A DNA stretch of 64,000 nucleotides from Shouchella sp047238345 (GCF_047238345.1 NZ_JBDFMQ010000001.1:1426001-1490000), one strand, 5' to 3'. Shown: positions 52,271 through 60,372, numbered from the stretch's first letter. Notes: generated by a model not told the origin, from the letters alone. Numbers and translations are program-made.

Positions 52271-52304
52271 AAAAACTCTCTAGTCCTCGCACTAGAGAGT
52301 TTTA
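52271..52304. terminator. Bidirectional terminator between the DUF1540 gene and yqfW
   Basis: AAAACTCTCTAGT, loop CCTCGC, ACTAGAGAGTTTT. It overlaps the last codons of yqfW. Confidence 0.92.
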
Positions 52305-52867
52305 TTTTTTATCCACTCTTCAACCCAAGATTCGGCTTCTGTCCAATTTGTCACACGAATGACTTGTTCAGGTACGGGTAATCGATTATATGGCGTATCA
52401 AACAAAATAACGGGAATCCTGCATTCTTCCGCGATCATGACCGCATTGTCATGTTTATCTTCAAAAAAGATTTCAATGTCTTGTTCTTTAACAGCTTCAA
52501 TTTTATTGTGATGACCAATGAGCTCAACGTGCTGATAAGGAATGTCGTTCTTCTTTAACCAATCAAGTGTGATGGTTTCATATTGCTTTTTGCGGGCTGT
52601 AATAAAAATAAGGTCGTGATTGACGTTCCACTTATTAAGGATATGATCAACTTTTTTAATAAGAGGCGCGTTACTGTATATAGTCGGTTCGTTTTTTAAC
52701 ATCCATTTCCAAAAATCTGCTTCCTCCATCTTTAATAAATTGGAAAGGTCATAATCAGAAATGTCATCTAGTGTAAAGTTTGTATTAAAATCCTGGTTAA
52801 TATAGGGAATAAACGTTGCAGGATCTGTAATGGTTCCATCAATATCAAAACCTAATCGTCTTTTCAT
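52292..52867 (-). CDS. yqfW: HAD-type nucleotidase (YqfW)
   Basis: 191 residues. HAD superfamily, 5'(3')-deoxyribonucleotidase-like: nucleophile motif GFDIDGTITD (about 6-15), motif II FITARKK (about 97-103) and motif IV in IEIFFEDKHDNA (about 134-145). Substrate unknown. ATG 52867 with CGAGGTGC upstream; the longer frame to 52978 covers the promoter region of yqfX. Divergent from yqfX with a 78-bp gap, as in B. subtilis. Confidence 0.85.
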   Translation of the reverse strand: MKRRLGFDIDGTITDPATFIPYINQDFNTNFTLDDISDYDLSNLLKMEEADFWKWMLKNEPTIYSNAPLIKKVDHILNKWNVNHDLIFITARKKQYETITLDWLKKNDIPYQHVELIGHHNKIEAVKEQDIEIFFEDKHDNAVMIAEECRIPVILFDTPYNRLPVPEQVIRVTNWTEAESWVEEWIKNKTL

Positions 52868-52945
52868 TGTTTGCACCTCGTACGATTTCATAAGAATGTT
52901 TGCGTCAGAAAGAGAAATACTATACCTAAGAAAGGGGGATCTATA

Positions 52946-53365
52946 ATGAGTGATCAGCAAAAGAAAGAGAATAAACAACCATTAACATTGGTTGACAAAG
53001 ATGATCCTTCATTAACATTTTTAAACACACATGTTGATGGACACGACGGTGAAAAAGGGTCCGAATATGTTTATGATGCCAAAGAAAAACAGGATTATCA
53101 TGAAGAATACGCCAATGAATTCACGCCTGATGATTTAAATGAGCGCGAGGAATATGGCGACCGTAGTGCTGGCAAAGGAATTGGAACGATGGGCATTGTG
53201 TTTGCCATCACTTCATTATTTTTAGTACCGCTACTATTAGGTCCAATTGGGATTATATCAGGCATTATCGCGATTGTAAAAGGGCGGAAATCATTGGGGA
53301 TATGGGCGATCGTAATTGGCGCCATTTCTGTGTTGTCCACATTGATTATCACTCCTTTTTTATAA
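52946..53365 (+). CDS. yqfX: YqfX-like membrane protein
   Basis: 139 residues. Acidic hydrophilic N-terminal half (about 1-70), then two close membrane spans (about 75-98 and 110-135), as in DUF4190-like small membrane proteins. ATG 52946 with AAAGGGGGAT upstream. Position between yqfW and ispG matches B. subtilis YqfX, which is of unknown function. Ends at a terminator shared with ispG. Confidence 0.72.
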   Translation: MSDQQKKENKQPLTLVDKDDPSLTFLNTHVDGHDGEKGSEYVYDAKEKQDYHEEYANEFTPDDLNEREEYGDRSAGKGIGTMGIVFAITSLFLVPLLLGPIGIISGIIAIVKGRKSLGIWAIVIGAISVLSTLIITPFL

Positions 53366-53370
53366 AAGGA

Positions 53371-53398
53371 AAAACCGACTCTCACAAGAGTCGGTTTT
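53371..53398. terminator. Bidirectional terminator between yqfX and ispG
   Basis: AAAACCGACTCT, loop CACA, AGAGTCGGTTTT. Confidence 0.93.
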
Positions 53399-53401
53399 AC
53401 T

Positions 53402-54505
53402 TTAATTAAGTTGTTCTTCTCGTTGTTTTGCGTAGTGCGCTTCTGCCATTTTATCAATTTCTTTTTTAAGTTCTTCGACCATGGTTTCTTCTGGAACTTT
53501 ACGGACAATCTCACCTTTCATAAAGAGAAGTCCTTCTCCGCGTGCGCCTGCAATCCCAATGTCTGCTTCACGAGCTTCACCAGGTCCGTTCACTGCACAT
53601 CCGAGGACGGCAACTTTAATCGGTGCTTTTACACTGGCGATATATTCTTCCACTTCATTTGCTATACTAATGAGGTCAATTTCAATTCGACCACATGTAG
53701 GACAAGAAATAAGTGTAGCAGCGTTAGCAGCTAGACCAAAGGATTTAAGCAACTCTCGGGCTACTTTTACTTCTTCAACAGGATCTGCAGAAAGAGAAAT
53801 ACGTAATGTATTTCCAATTCCCATATTAAGTAAGATCCCGATACCGGCAGCACTTTTAACTGTTCCAGCAAAAAGTGTACCAGACTCTGTAATTCCTAAG
53901 TGAAGTGGATAATCAAAAGCTTGGCTTGCTTTATCGTACGCTTCAACAGCTAAATGCACATCAGATGCTTTCATTGAAACAATGATGTCATGGAAATCGA
54001 GATCTTCAAGAATTTTAATATGGTGAAGTGCGCTTTCAACCATTGCGTCTGCTGTTGGATAACCATATTTCTCTAAAAGATGTCGCTCGAGTGAGCCAGC
54101 ATTTACACCGATACGAATTGGAATGCCTTTTTCTTTGGCAGCTTTAACAACCGCTTCAACATTTTCGCGTTTTCCGATGTTACCTGGGTTGATACGAATT
54201 TTATCCGCTCCACCTTCTATAGCTTTTAAGGCGAATTTATAATTGAAGTGGATGTCTACTACTAAAGGAATATTGATTCTTTTTTTGATTTCGGCTATGG
54301 CTTCTGCAGCACGCATATCTGGACAAGCAACCCGAACAACTTGGCAGCCTGCTTCCTCAAGTCTTTCAATTTCCGCAACGGTAGCATCAACATCATGAGT
54401 CTTTGTTGTTGTCATACTTTGGATGATTACTTCATCATTACCGCCAATCGTTAAATTTCCCACTTTAACGGGACGAGTATTTTTTCGATGAACTCTTTCG
54501 GTCAT
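53402..54505 (-). CDS. ispG: 4-hydroxy-3-methylbut-2-en-1-yl diphosphate synthase
   Basis: 367 residues. Penultimate MEP-pathway enzyme, a 4Fe-4S protein. TIM-barrel part starts at RPVKVGNLTIGG and has VIIQSMTTTKTHDV, and the C-terminal cluster domain has SCPTCGR (about 267-273) and LGCAVNGPGEA (about 302-312). ATG 54505 with AAGGAG 11 bases upstream (54522-54517); longer in-frame starts lack a site. Followed upstream on the same strand by yqfZ. Confidence 0.96.
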   Translation of the reverse strand: MTERVHRKNTRPVKVGNLTIGGNDEVIIQSMTTTKTHDVDATVAEIERLEEAGCQVVRVACPDMRAAEAIAEIKKRINIPLVVDIHFNYKFALKAIEGGADKIRINPGNIGKRENVEAVVKAAKEKGIPIRIGVNAGSLERHLLEKYGYPTADAMVESALHHIKILEDLDFHDIIVSMKASDVHLAVEAYDKASQAFDYPLHLGITESGTLFAGTVKSAAGIGILLNMGIGNTLRISLSADPVEEVKVARELLKSFGLAANAATLISCPTCGRIEIDLISIANEVEEYIASVKAPIKVAVLGCAVNGPGEAREADIGIAGARGEGLLFMKGEIVRKVPEETMVEELKKEIDKMAEAHYAKQREEQLN

Positions 54506-54613
54506 AGACCATATCGCTCCTTTGCGGGGCATCGTGCCCGTCTTTTTCTCCACTTTAGTGAAGACACATGCTTATTTTATCAATCACTTGTGCAATCTGG
54601 CAAGGAAATTCAC

Positions 54614-54955
54614 TTATTGTTTCGTATAAAGTGGAAAACGATAGGTCTGCCCAATTTGAATCTCATTTGGATTAATTCCATCATTTAACACTGAAAAATC
54701 CGCAAGTATTTCTTGAATGGATTCATCGACTTGTCCATTATGGAGTCGCTCGACAATGGACAGTACCGTTTGCCCGCTTTCAATAATAACTTCTTGAGAG
54801 GGGATGGGAGGCGGATCTTCTTCTGTTTGATTCGTTTGTGCTTCTGATGTTTTGTCATCCTTTTGAACTAAGTCTGACAATGTTGAGCCTGTTAAATCGT
54901 TTTGGATACCTAAAATGACGATAATCGCGATAGCAAGATAAACAAGGCGCTTCAA
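54614..54955 (-). CDS. yqfZ: LysM-like membrane-anchored protein (YqfZ)
   Basis: 113 residues. N-terminal membrane span (about 3-18), an acidic/Thr-rich linker, and a LysM-type domain (IIESGQTVLSIVERLHNGQ ... IQIGQTYRFPLY, about 57-110). B. subtilis YqfZ has the same build and place and is a mother-cell sporulation gene. TTG start at 54955, with AAGGAGTGTGACG upstream. Divergent from the DUF1002 gene, with a 237-bp gap in which I found no firm promoter. Confidence 0.78.
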   Translation of the reverse strand: MKRLVYLAIAIIVILGIQNDLTGSTLSDLVQKDDKTSEAQTNQTEEDPPPIPSQEVIIESGQTVLSIVERLHNGQVDESIQEILADFSVLNDGINPNEIQIGQTYRFPLYTKQ

Positions 54956-55192
54956 CAGTCGTCACACTCCTTCATAAAAACATCATCTTATGTTTCTTCA
55001 GCTATTCATATGTATTCAAGACTCATGCTAATATTCCTGCACCATCCTAGCTCGTAAAGTTTCCTTCATTTATACATAGTTAAAACAAAACATACACAGT
55101 ATTAAACAGTAAACTAGGACTTTCGTAGCTTTTCTGAATGCTGGTAAAAAGGTAACGTTTGTTATAGGTAAGCATGAAAGGTGGAATCCTAA

Positions 55193-56074
55193 TTGAATCG
55201 AGTTTTAAAAGTATTTAGCATTCTTATGACGTTAATCCTTGTTTCTCATTTTAGTGTAAATGTAGCAAACGCAGATTCTGCTCCTGGAGATGTGGTTGTG
55301 ACATTAGGTCAAGATTTATCGGATGAGCAAGCAAACGATATTCGGAATCGAATGAATGTGGATGAAAATGTTCAAACTCTTTATGTAACAAATGAAGAAG
55401 AACATAAATATTTAGGTGACTATATTAGCGCACAAACAATAGGGAGTCGTGCTTTATCCTCTTCAAAAATAACGTTAGGTGAAACAGATACAGGAATTCA
55501 CGTATCCTCTGACCGCATTACATGGGTTACCAATGAGATGTATGCAAATTCTTTAATTACAGCAGGGATAAAAGATGCTGAAGTATATGTGACGGCTCCG
55601 TTCGATGTCTCAGGTACGGCGGCATTAACTGGATTAATTAAAGCGTATGAATCTGCAACTGACCAAGTGATTCCTGAAGAGCAAAAAAATGTTGCGAATG
55701 AAGAAATGATTCGAACGGCAGAGCTAGGAGATTCCATTGGGGAAGAAGAAGCGGCAGAGCTTATAACCTTAATCAAAGAAGAAATTGCGACAACATCAAT
55801 TGAATCCGAAGAAGAAATGAAAACAATTATTATCCAACTAGCAGAAGAAATTAATGTAACGCTTACGGAAACACAAGTGAATGACTTATCGGCGTTGTTC
55901 ATGAAAATGAAAGAATTAAATATTGACTGGGATGCTGTTTCAAGCCAAATTGATAAAGTTCGTGAAAACCTTAGCGGCTTTTTAGAAAGTGAAGAAGCAC
56001 GCTCATTTTTCGACAGATTGATGGAAGCGGGAAAAAGCTTTTTCAATTCCATTCGCAGCTTTTTTAGTTCATAA
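55193..56074 (+). CDS. DUF1002 family secreted protein (YpuA-like)
   Basis: 293 residues. Signal peptide (about 1-27, cleavage after NVANA) then an extracytoplasmic domain of the DUF1002 family with KITLGETDTGIHVSSDRI and YVTAPFDVSGTAALTGLIKAYE-type pattern (last 20 residues of it about 138-157). The C-terminal half is helical, acidic and partly coiled. B. subtilis YpuA is the nearest relative I recall; function unknown. TTG start with AAAGGTGGAA upstream. Unusual at this position of the conserved map. Confidence 0.85.
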   Translation: MNRVLKVFSILMTLILVSHFSVNVANADSAPGDVVVTLGQDLSDEQANDIRNRMNVDENVQTLYVTNEEEHKYLGDYISAQTIGSRALSSSKITLGETDTGIHVSSDRITWVTNEMYANSLITAGIKDAEVYVTAPFDVSGTAALTGLIKAYESATDQVIPEEQKNVANEEMIRTAELGDSIGEEEAAELITLIKEEIATTSIESEEEMKTIIIQLAEEINVTLTETQVNDLSALFMKMKELNIDWDAVSSQIDKVRENLSGFLESEEARSFFDRLMEAGKSFFNSIRSFFSS

Positions 56075-56174
56075 TAGGGGGATAACCCCCTATTTTTGTT
56101 TTTTGAAACTTTTTTTAGGGAAGAGACGTAAAAAGGGGAAGAATAGCTAAATCATAAGAATGGAGGTCACTACC

Positions 56175-56846
56175 TTGATTGACTGGTTAGATTCAGCAAC
56201 TGTTGGATTTCTTGTTGTAACAATCGGGACATTGTTTTTAATAGGAGAACTCCTCGTTCGAGCTAGAGGTCTTTTTGGCTTACTCGGGCTCGGGCTAATA
56301 AGTGTATATTTCTTGCACCATTTAAATGGAGATGCGAGTACGTGGGTCATTATCTTCTATTTAATTGGACTCGCGCTCATTATTTTTGATGGGAATGTGA
56401 CATCAGACGGTACCATTGCAGCGATAGGTGTACTGTTTATGATTATCGGATTAGCTGTACCAGCTCCAGACATGGTATACAGCATCCTTGTTGGTATGGG
56501 CACAGTAATCGGCGCATTTGCATCACTGTTCTTCTTAAAAGTATTCCCACACAGAAATATGTGGTCAAAAATGACGTTGAAAGAATCTCTTTCTTCCGAA
56601 GCTGGCTACAATTCGATTAATGAAGGGTATAAAGAACTAGTTGGGAAAAAGGGTAAAGCATTAACGGCATTTCGACCAACTGGTACAGTGGAAATTGATG
56701 GTGAACCGTATAGCGCAACTAGCGGAAGCATATGGATCGAAGCGGAGACAGAAGTAGATGTGGTGTCCGTTGATGGAACAAGAATTTTAGTTAGACGTGC
56801 AGAGAAAAAAGAGCAAAATCAAGCAGAAGTAGAAGAAGAAAACTAA
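56175..56846 (+). CDS. NfeD family membrane protein, short form
   Basis: 223 residues. About four membrane spans (residues 8-125) followed by a C-terminal OB-fold NfeD domain (about 150-210, GKKGKALTAFRPTGTVEIDG, 20 residues). It lacks the ClpP-type protease domain of YqeZ. TTG 56175 chosen: GGAGGT (56162-56167) is 7 bases upstream, whereas ATG 56160 has no site. May correspond by position to B. subtilis YqgB or YqgC, but I cannot confirm that. No flotillin gene is adjacent. Confidence 0.82.
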   Translation: MIDWLDSATVGFLVVTIGTLFLIGELLVRARGLFGLLGLGLISVYFLHHLNGDASTWVIIFYLIGLALIIFDGNVTSDGTIAAIGVLFMIIGLAVPAPDMVYSILVGMGTVIGAFASLFFLKVFPHRNMWSKMTLKESLSSEAGYNSINEGYKELVGKKGKALTAFRPTGTVEIDGEPYSATSGSIWIEAETEVDVVSVDGTRILVRRAEKKEQNQAEVEEEN

Positions 56847-56878
56847 AGTCAGCTTGCTCAAAGCAAGCTGACTTTTTG
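56847..56878 (+). terminator. Terminator after the NfeD gene
   Basis: AGTCAGCTTGC, loop TCAAA, GCAAGCTGACT, then TTTT: an 11-bp perfect stem. Confidence 0.92.
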
Positions 56879-57014
56879 TGTTTCAAAAAAGATTTGATAA
56901 GAGCGATGTGAACGTTTTTTAATGAACTGAGAATTTATTTTACCTTTTGTGGGAAAGTAATGGAAGTTTAAAGGGTTGCTTTGTAAAAAAAGTGTAAAGA
57001 TATTTAAAAGCTTG

Positions 57015-57042
57015 TTTACAAATTCTTTGTGATCGTTTAATA
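57015..57042 (+). promoter_or_regulatory. Possible PhoP-type direct repeats upstream of nptA
   Basis: TTTACA (57015-57020), TTTGTG (57026-57031) and TTAATA (57037-57042) recur with an 11-base period, resembling PhoP boxes (TT[A/C]ACA with 5-base spacers). The match is loose; phosphate control is a hypothesis supported only by the gene downstream. Confidence 0.3.
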
Positions 57043-57118
57043 ATAGATTCGGAACATCATTGTTGAGGTTTGTCGAAACGAAAACCTACATGAGTTTTTT
57101 TATGAAGGGATGAGATGA

Positions 57119-58744
57119 GTGAGCGAGTTTCAAGTATTGCTGTTTACGTTCCTAGGGGGGATCGGAATCTTCCTGTTTTCCGTAAAGTATATGGGAGACG
57201 GGTTGCAAAAAACAGCAGGAGACGGATTAAGAGGGTTATTAGATAAATACACAACCAATCCTTTTATGGGTCTACTTTCAGGTATTGTTGTAACGATTTT
57301 ACTTCAAAGTAGTACGGCAACAACCGTATTAACAATTGGTCTTGTAAACGCAGGGTTTATGACGTTAAGACAAGCAATTGGTGTTATTATGGGTGCGAAT
57401 ATTGGTACAACAACAACCGCATTTATAATTGGTTTACCAATTCGTGATTACGCCTTACCAATTATGGCGGTAGGAGCCTTTTTACTATTCTTCTTTAAGA
57501 AAAAACGTGTAAATGCGATTGGTCAAGTTATCTTTGGCTTCGGTGGTTTGTTTTATGGTCTTGCGCTGATGGGGCAAAGTTTACGCCCTTTAAGTAGCTG
57601 GGAACCGTTCGTCGATTTCACAGCACGAATGAGTGATAACCCACTTTTAGGTGTTGTTGTCGGTGTCATTTTAGCTGTTGCGTTGCAAAGTTCTACAGCT
57701 GCCATAGGGTTAGTCCAGCAATTGTATGAACAAGGAGCAATGGATCTAGCAGCCGCTTTACCAGTCTTAATTGGTGATAATATTGGTACGACATTAACAG
57801 CCGTTCTAGTAGCAATTGGTGCAACGGTTGCGGCACGGCGAGCAGCGCTAACACATGTTGTGTTTAACTTGTTCGGCGCCATATTGATTATGTCTGTCTT
57901 TCCGTTCTTCGTAACGTTTATAGACTTCTTAGGAGACCAATTCAACTTGAGTAATACCCTTGAAATTGCCGCCGCACACGGTGTGTACAATGTTGCGAAT
58001 GTGATTATTCAATTCCCATTGATTGGTGTACTGGCTTACGTTGTAACAAAGCTTGTTCCAGGTCAAGAGCTTGATTTGGATTACAAACCAAAACATTTAG
58101 ATCCTGTTTTCATTGGAAGCTCACCGGCTATTGCGCTTGGACAAGCCAAGCAAGAAGTGATTCACATGGCCGATTACTCGAAAAAAGGGTTAAAACAAGC
58201 AATTAAGTATATGGAGACTGGCGAGAAGAAAGATGCAGATCTTGCGCTTCAATACGAACTTGCGATTAATAATCTGGACAAAGAGATTACAGATTACCTT
58301 GTAAAAGTATCATCTCGTTCTCTTTCTGCATCAGATTCAAACCTACATTCAACGTTATTAAATGCTGTTCGTGATATAGAGCGTATTGGTGATCATATGG
58401 AAAACATCGTTGAACTAAAAGATTATCAAAAAGCAAATAAAGTAGCGTTGTCTGATATTGCGTTGAAAGATTTAAATGAAATGTTTAATTTAACGTATTC
58501 AACATTGGAAGAAGCAATGGATTCTCTTGAACAAGATGATATTGATAAAGCAAATGATGTGTTAAAACACGAAGAATTAATTGATAAAATGGAACGAAAG
58601 CTCCGAAAACAACATATTAAACGTATGAATGACGGAGAATGCTCAGGTGCAGCAGGTATTATCTTCGTAGATATTATTTCAAACCTTGAGCGAATTGGTG
58701 ATCACTCTGTAAACATTGCAGAAGCGGTTATTGATGAGCAGTAG
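57119..58744 (+). CDS. Na+/phosphate cotransporter with PhoU domain (NptA-like)
   Basis: 541 residues. Two Na/Pi repeats in about nine membrane spans: LLQSSTATTVLTIGL (about 60-74) with ANIGTTTTAF, and ALQSSTAAIGLVQ (about 189-201) with DNIGTTLTAV. The C-terminal cytosolic part (about 345-540) is a PhoU domain: VRDIERIGDHMENI and IISNLERIGDHSVNIAEAV. GTG start at 57119 with GAAGGGATGAGATGA upstream. Import or export of phosphate cannot be told from sequence. Contrast with the PhoU-less relative at 18659. Confidence 0.92.
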   Translation: MSEFQVLLFTFLGGIGIFLFSVKYMGDGLQKTAGDGLRGLLDKYTTNPFMGLLSGIVVTILLQSSTATTVLTIGLVNAGFMTLRQAIGVIMGANIGTTTTAFIIGLPIRDYALPIMAVGAFLLFFFKKKRVNAIGQVIFGFGGLFYGLALMGQSLRPLSSWEPFVDFTARMSDNPLLGVVVGVILAVALQSSTAAIGLVQQLYEQGAMDLAAALPVLIGDNIGTTLTAVLVAIGATVAARRAALTHVVFNLFGAILIMSVFPFFVTFIDFLGDQFNLSNTLEIAAAHGVYNVANVIIQFPLIGVLAYVVTKLVPGQELDLDYKPKHLDPVFIGSSPAIALGQAKQEVIHMADYSKKGLKQAIKYMETGEKKDADLALQYELAINNLDKEITDYLVKVSSRSLSASDSNLHSTLLNAVRDIERIGDHMENIVELKDYQKANKVALSDIALKDLNEMFNLTYSTLEEAMDSLEQDDIDKANDVLKHEELIDKMERKLRKQHIKRMNDGECSGAAGIIFVDIISNLERIGDHSVNIAEAVIDEQ

Positions 58745-58745
58745 G

Positions 58746-58776
58746 AAAAGATCGGGCCTTAGCCCGATCTTTTTTT
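58746..58776 (+). terminator. Terminator after the PhoU-containing cotransporter
   Basis: AAAAGATCGGGC, loop CTTA, GCCCGATCTTTT, then T-run. Confidence 0.93.
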
Positions 58777-58785
58777 AAAAAAGTA

Positions 58786-58814
58786 TTGCACAATGCAAAA
58801 ATACATGATAATAT
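58786..58814 (+). promoter_or_regulatory. Promoter of the tRNA cluster
   Basis: TTGCAC (58786-58791), 17 bases, TAATAT (58809-58814); GATAAT at 58807-58812 is an alternative -10. Confidence 0.55.
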
Positions 58815-58848
58815 AACTCTTGTCCTTAACAAAGGGCAGGGATATTAT

Positions 58849-58923
58849 TCCACAGTAGCTCAGTGGTAGAGCTATCGGCTGTTAACCGATCGGTCGCAGG
58901 TTCGAATCCTGCCTGTGGAGCCA
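58849..58923 (+). tRNA. tRNA-Asn (GTT)
   Basis: Acceptor arms TCCACAG and CTGTGGA, anticodon GTT at 58881-58883, T loop TTCGAAT, encoded GCCA end. Confidence 0.97.
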
Positions 58924-58926
58924 TTT

Positions 58927-59003
58927 GGCGGTGTAGCTCAGCTGGCTAGAGCGTACGGTTCATACCCGTGAGGTCGGGGGTTCGATCCCCTCCGCCGCTA
59001 CCA
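58927..59003 (+). tRNA. tRNA-Met (CAT), elongator
   Basis: Acceptor GGCGGTG with CGCCGCT (two G.T pairs), anticodon CAT at 58961-58963, encoded ACCA. The G1.U72 pair and D-arm are those of elongator Met, not the initiator, which has an unpaired 1-72 position. Confidence 0.93.
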
Positions 59004-59023
59004 TTACATATTTATCTAACCTT

Positions 59024-59100
59024 GGCGATCGTGGCGAAGTGGTTAACGCACCGGATTGTGGTTCCGGCATTCGTGGGTTCGATTCCCATCGGTCGCCCCA
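59024..59100 (+). tRNA. tRNA-His (GTG)
   Basis: Anticodon GTG at 59058-59060. The gene encodes the extra G(-1) opposite C73 (5' GGCGATCG, 3' CGGTCGCC then CCA), the histidine identity element. Confidence 0.96.
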
Positions 59101-59113
59101 TTTTTTCTTCTAT

Positions 59114-59190
59114 GGACCCTTAGCTCAGTTGGTTAGAGCACTCGGCTCATAACCGATTGGTCGTAGGTTCGAGTCCTACAGGGTCCACCA
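59114..59190 (+). tRNA. tRNA-Ile2 (CAT, lysidine-modified) by similarity
   Basis: Anticodon CAT at 59148-59150, acceptor GGACCCT with AGGGTCC, encoded ACCA. The body (GGACCCTTAGCTCAGTTGG) resembles Bacillus tRNA-Ile2, whose C34 is changed to lysidine to read AUA, rather than elongator or initiator Met. Automatic tools may label it Met. Confidence 0.8.
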
Positions 59191-59193
59191 CTC

Positions 59194-59283
59194 GGGGGAA
59201 TACCCAAGTCCGGCTGAAGGGATCGGTCTTGAAAACCGACAGGGGTGTCAAAGCCCGCGGGGGTTCGAATCCCTCTTCCTCCG
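59194..59283 (+). tRNA. tRNA-Ser (TGA)
   Basis: Class II tRNA with a long variable arm, acceptor GGGGGAA with TTCCTCC, anticodon TGA at 59230-59232, discriminator G at 59283. The next bases are TCA, not CCA, so the CCA end must be added by the nucleotidyltransferase, unlike the other four tRNAs here. Confidence 0.95.
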
Positions 59284-59289
59284 TCAGCG

Positions 59290-59326
59290 AACCTTGATAC
59301 AAGACTTCTTGTATCAAGGTTTTTTT
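59290..59326 (+). terminator. Terminator of the tRNA cluster
   Basis: AACCTTGATACAAG (59290-59303), loop ACTT, CTTGTATCAAGGTT (59308-59321), then T-run. Confidence 0.93.
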
Positions 59327-59386
59327 ATGTTTAATTGAATGCTGCACGGGAATAGTATAAGTAGAAAGCGGATATGAGCATATTCG

Positions 59387-59415
59387 TTGCCGTTTATATG
59401 TTTAAATGGTAATCT
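59387..59415 (+). promoter_or_regulatory. Probable promoter of sodA
   Basis: TTGCCG (59387-59392), 17 bases, TAATCT (59410-59415). Confidence 0.5.
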
Positions 59416-59461
59416 AATTGAGAAACAAAATCAGTTTAGTTTTGGGAGGAGTTTTTTAGTT

Positions 59462-60070
59462 ATGGCTTACAAATTACCAGAATTACCTTATGCAGCAAAT
59501 GCATTGGAACCACACATTGACGAGCAAACAATGAACATTCATCACGGGAAACACCACAACACGTACGTAACAAACTTAAACGCTGCGTTAGAAGGTCATG
59601 AAGATCTTGCGAACAAAGAGATTGAAGATCTTGTTGCGAACTTAGATTCTGTACCAGAAAACATTCGCACAGCAGTTCGTAATAATGGTGGTGGACATGC
59701 TAACCACGCATTATTCTGGCAGTTACTAAGCCCGAATGGTGGCGGTGCTCCAACTGGTTCATTAGCGAACGATATTGATTCTACTTTTGGTAGCTTAGAT
59801 GAATTTAAAACGAAATTTGCGGATGCGGCAAAAGGTCGTTTTGGTTCAGGTTGGGCTTGGCTAGTTGTAAATAACGGCAAACTTGAAATTATGAGCACAC
59901 CAAACCAAGATTCTCCACTTACAGAAGGAAAAACTCCTGTTCTTGGATTAGACGTTTGGGAGCACGCTTACTACTTAAATTACCAAAACCGTCGTCCTGA
60001 CTACATTGCAGCGTTCTGGAATGTAGTAAACTGGGATGAAGTTGCAAAGCGTTACGAAGCAGCAAAATAA
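59462..60070 (+). CDS. sodA: Superoxide dismutase (Mn type)
   Basis: 202 residues. Converts superoxide to oxygen and peroxide. Metal ligands: His in NIHHGKHHNTYV (about 25-36), His in GGGHANHALFW (about 77-87) and DVWEHAYYLNY (Asp and His, about 163-173). Sequence style fits Mn-SOD of Bacilli; Mn versus Fe cannot be proven. ATG 59462 (MAYKLPELPYAANAL) with GGGAGGAG 11 bases upstream. Earlier in-frame starts lie in the promoter. Same place as B. subtilis sodA, before yqgE. Confidence 0.97.
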   Translation: MAYKLPELPYAANALEPHIDEQTMNIHHGKHHNTYVTNLNAALEGHEDLANKEIEDLVANLDSVPENIRTAVRNNGGGHANHALFWQLLSPNGGGAPTGSLANDIDSTFGSLDEFKTKFADAAKGRFGSGWAWLVVNNGKLEIMSTPNQDSPLTEGKTPVLGLDVWEHAYYLNYQNRRPDYIAAFWNVVNWDEVAKRYEAAK

Positions 60071-60081
60071 ATGAAACAAAC

Positions 60082-60112
60082 AAAACCACAAGGCTCATCC
60101 TTGTGGTTTTTT
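60082..60112 (+). terminator. Terminator after sodA
   Basis: AAAACCACAAGG, loop CTCAT, CCTTGTGGTTTTTT. Confidence 0.93.
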
Positions 60113-60168
60113 GTATATGATCGAGTTAAGTAGTGACATACTACCTTCTAAGATGGGAGGGAATGAAA

Positions 60169-60321
60169 ATGAGTAATCAAGATAAAAAGAAAAACAACCA
60201 GTTTAAAGAAAATAAAAATCATGGCGAAAAAAGAACGGGACGATTAAGCCAATTTAAGAACGAGTCAGCACATGGAGAAACGTTAGATGAATACACGAAT
60301 GCAAACCGCGAACAGCTTTAA
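60169..60321 (+). CDS. Small hydrophilic protein of 50 residues, unrecognised
   Basis: 50 residues, translated in full: Lys/Asn/Glu-rich, no Cys, no membrane span, almost no hydrophobic core. The start MSNQDKKKNNQFKENKNHGE is followed by RTGRLSQFKNES and a polar tail ending QL. Start ATG 60169 has GGGAGGG at 60154-60160; ATG 60163 is too close. It is flanked by its own 18-bp-stem terminator, which supports a real gene. Size and composition resemble small spore proteins, but I recognise no family. Absent, as far as I recall, from B. subtilis between sodA and yqgE. Confidence 0.65.
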   Translation: MSNQDKKKNNQFKENKNHGEKRTGRLSQFKNESAHGETLDEYTNANREQL

Positions 60322-60330
60322 CTGATACAC

Positions 60331-60372
60331 AAAGAAGAAAGGTGAATGTCATCATTTACCTTTCTTCTTTAT
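60331..60372 (+). terminator. Terminator after the 50-residue gene
   Basis: AAAGAAGAAAGGTGAATG (60331-60348), loop TCAT, CATTTACCTTTCTTCTTT (60353-60370): an 18-bp stem with one wobble pair. Confidence 0.9.

Noticed and set aside
53411..53903. Plus-strand open frames of 107 and 140 codons opposite ispG
   Set aside because: Both are antisense to the conserved ispG coding sequence, with no ribosome site.
55498..56052. A 184-codon minus-strand frame opposite the DUF1002 gene
   Set aside because: Long, but an antisense shadow of an acidic, helical coding region; no ribosome site or family.
59147..59347. A minus-strand frame across tRNA-Ile2 and tRNA-Ser
   Set aside because: Lies over tRNA genes; such frames are a common false call opposite tRNAs.
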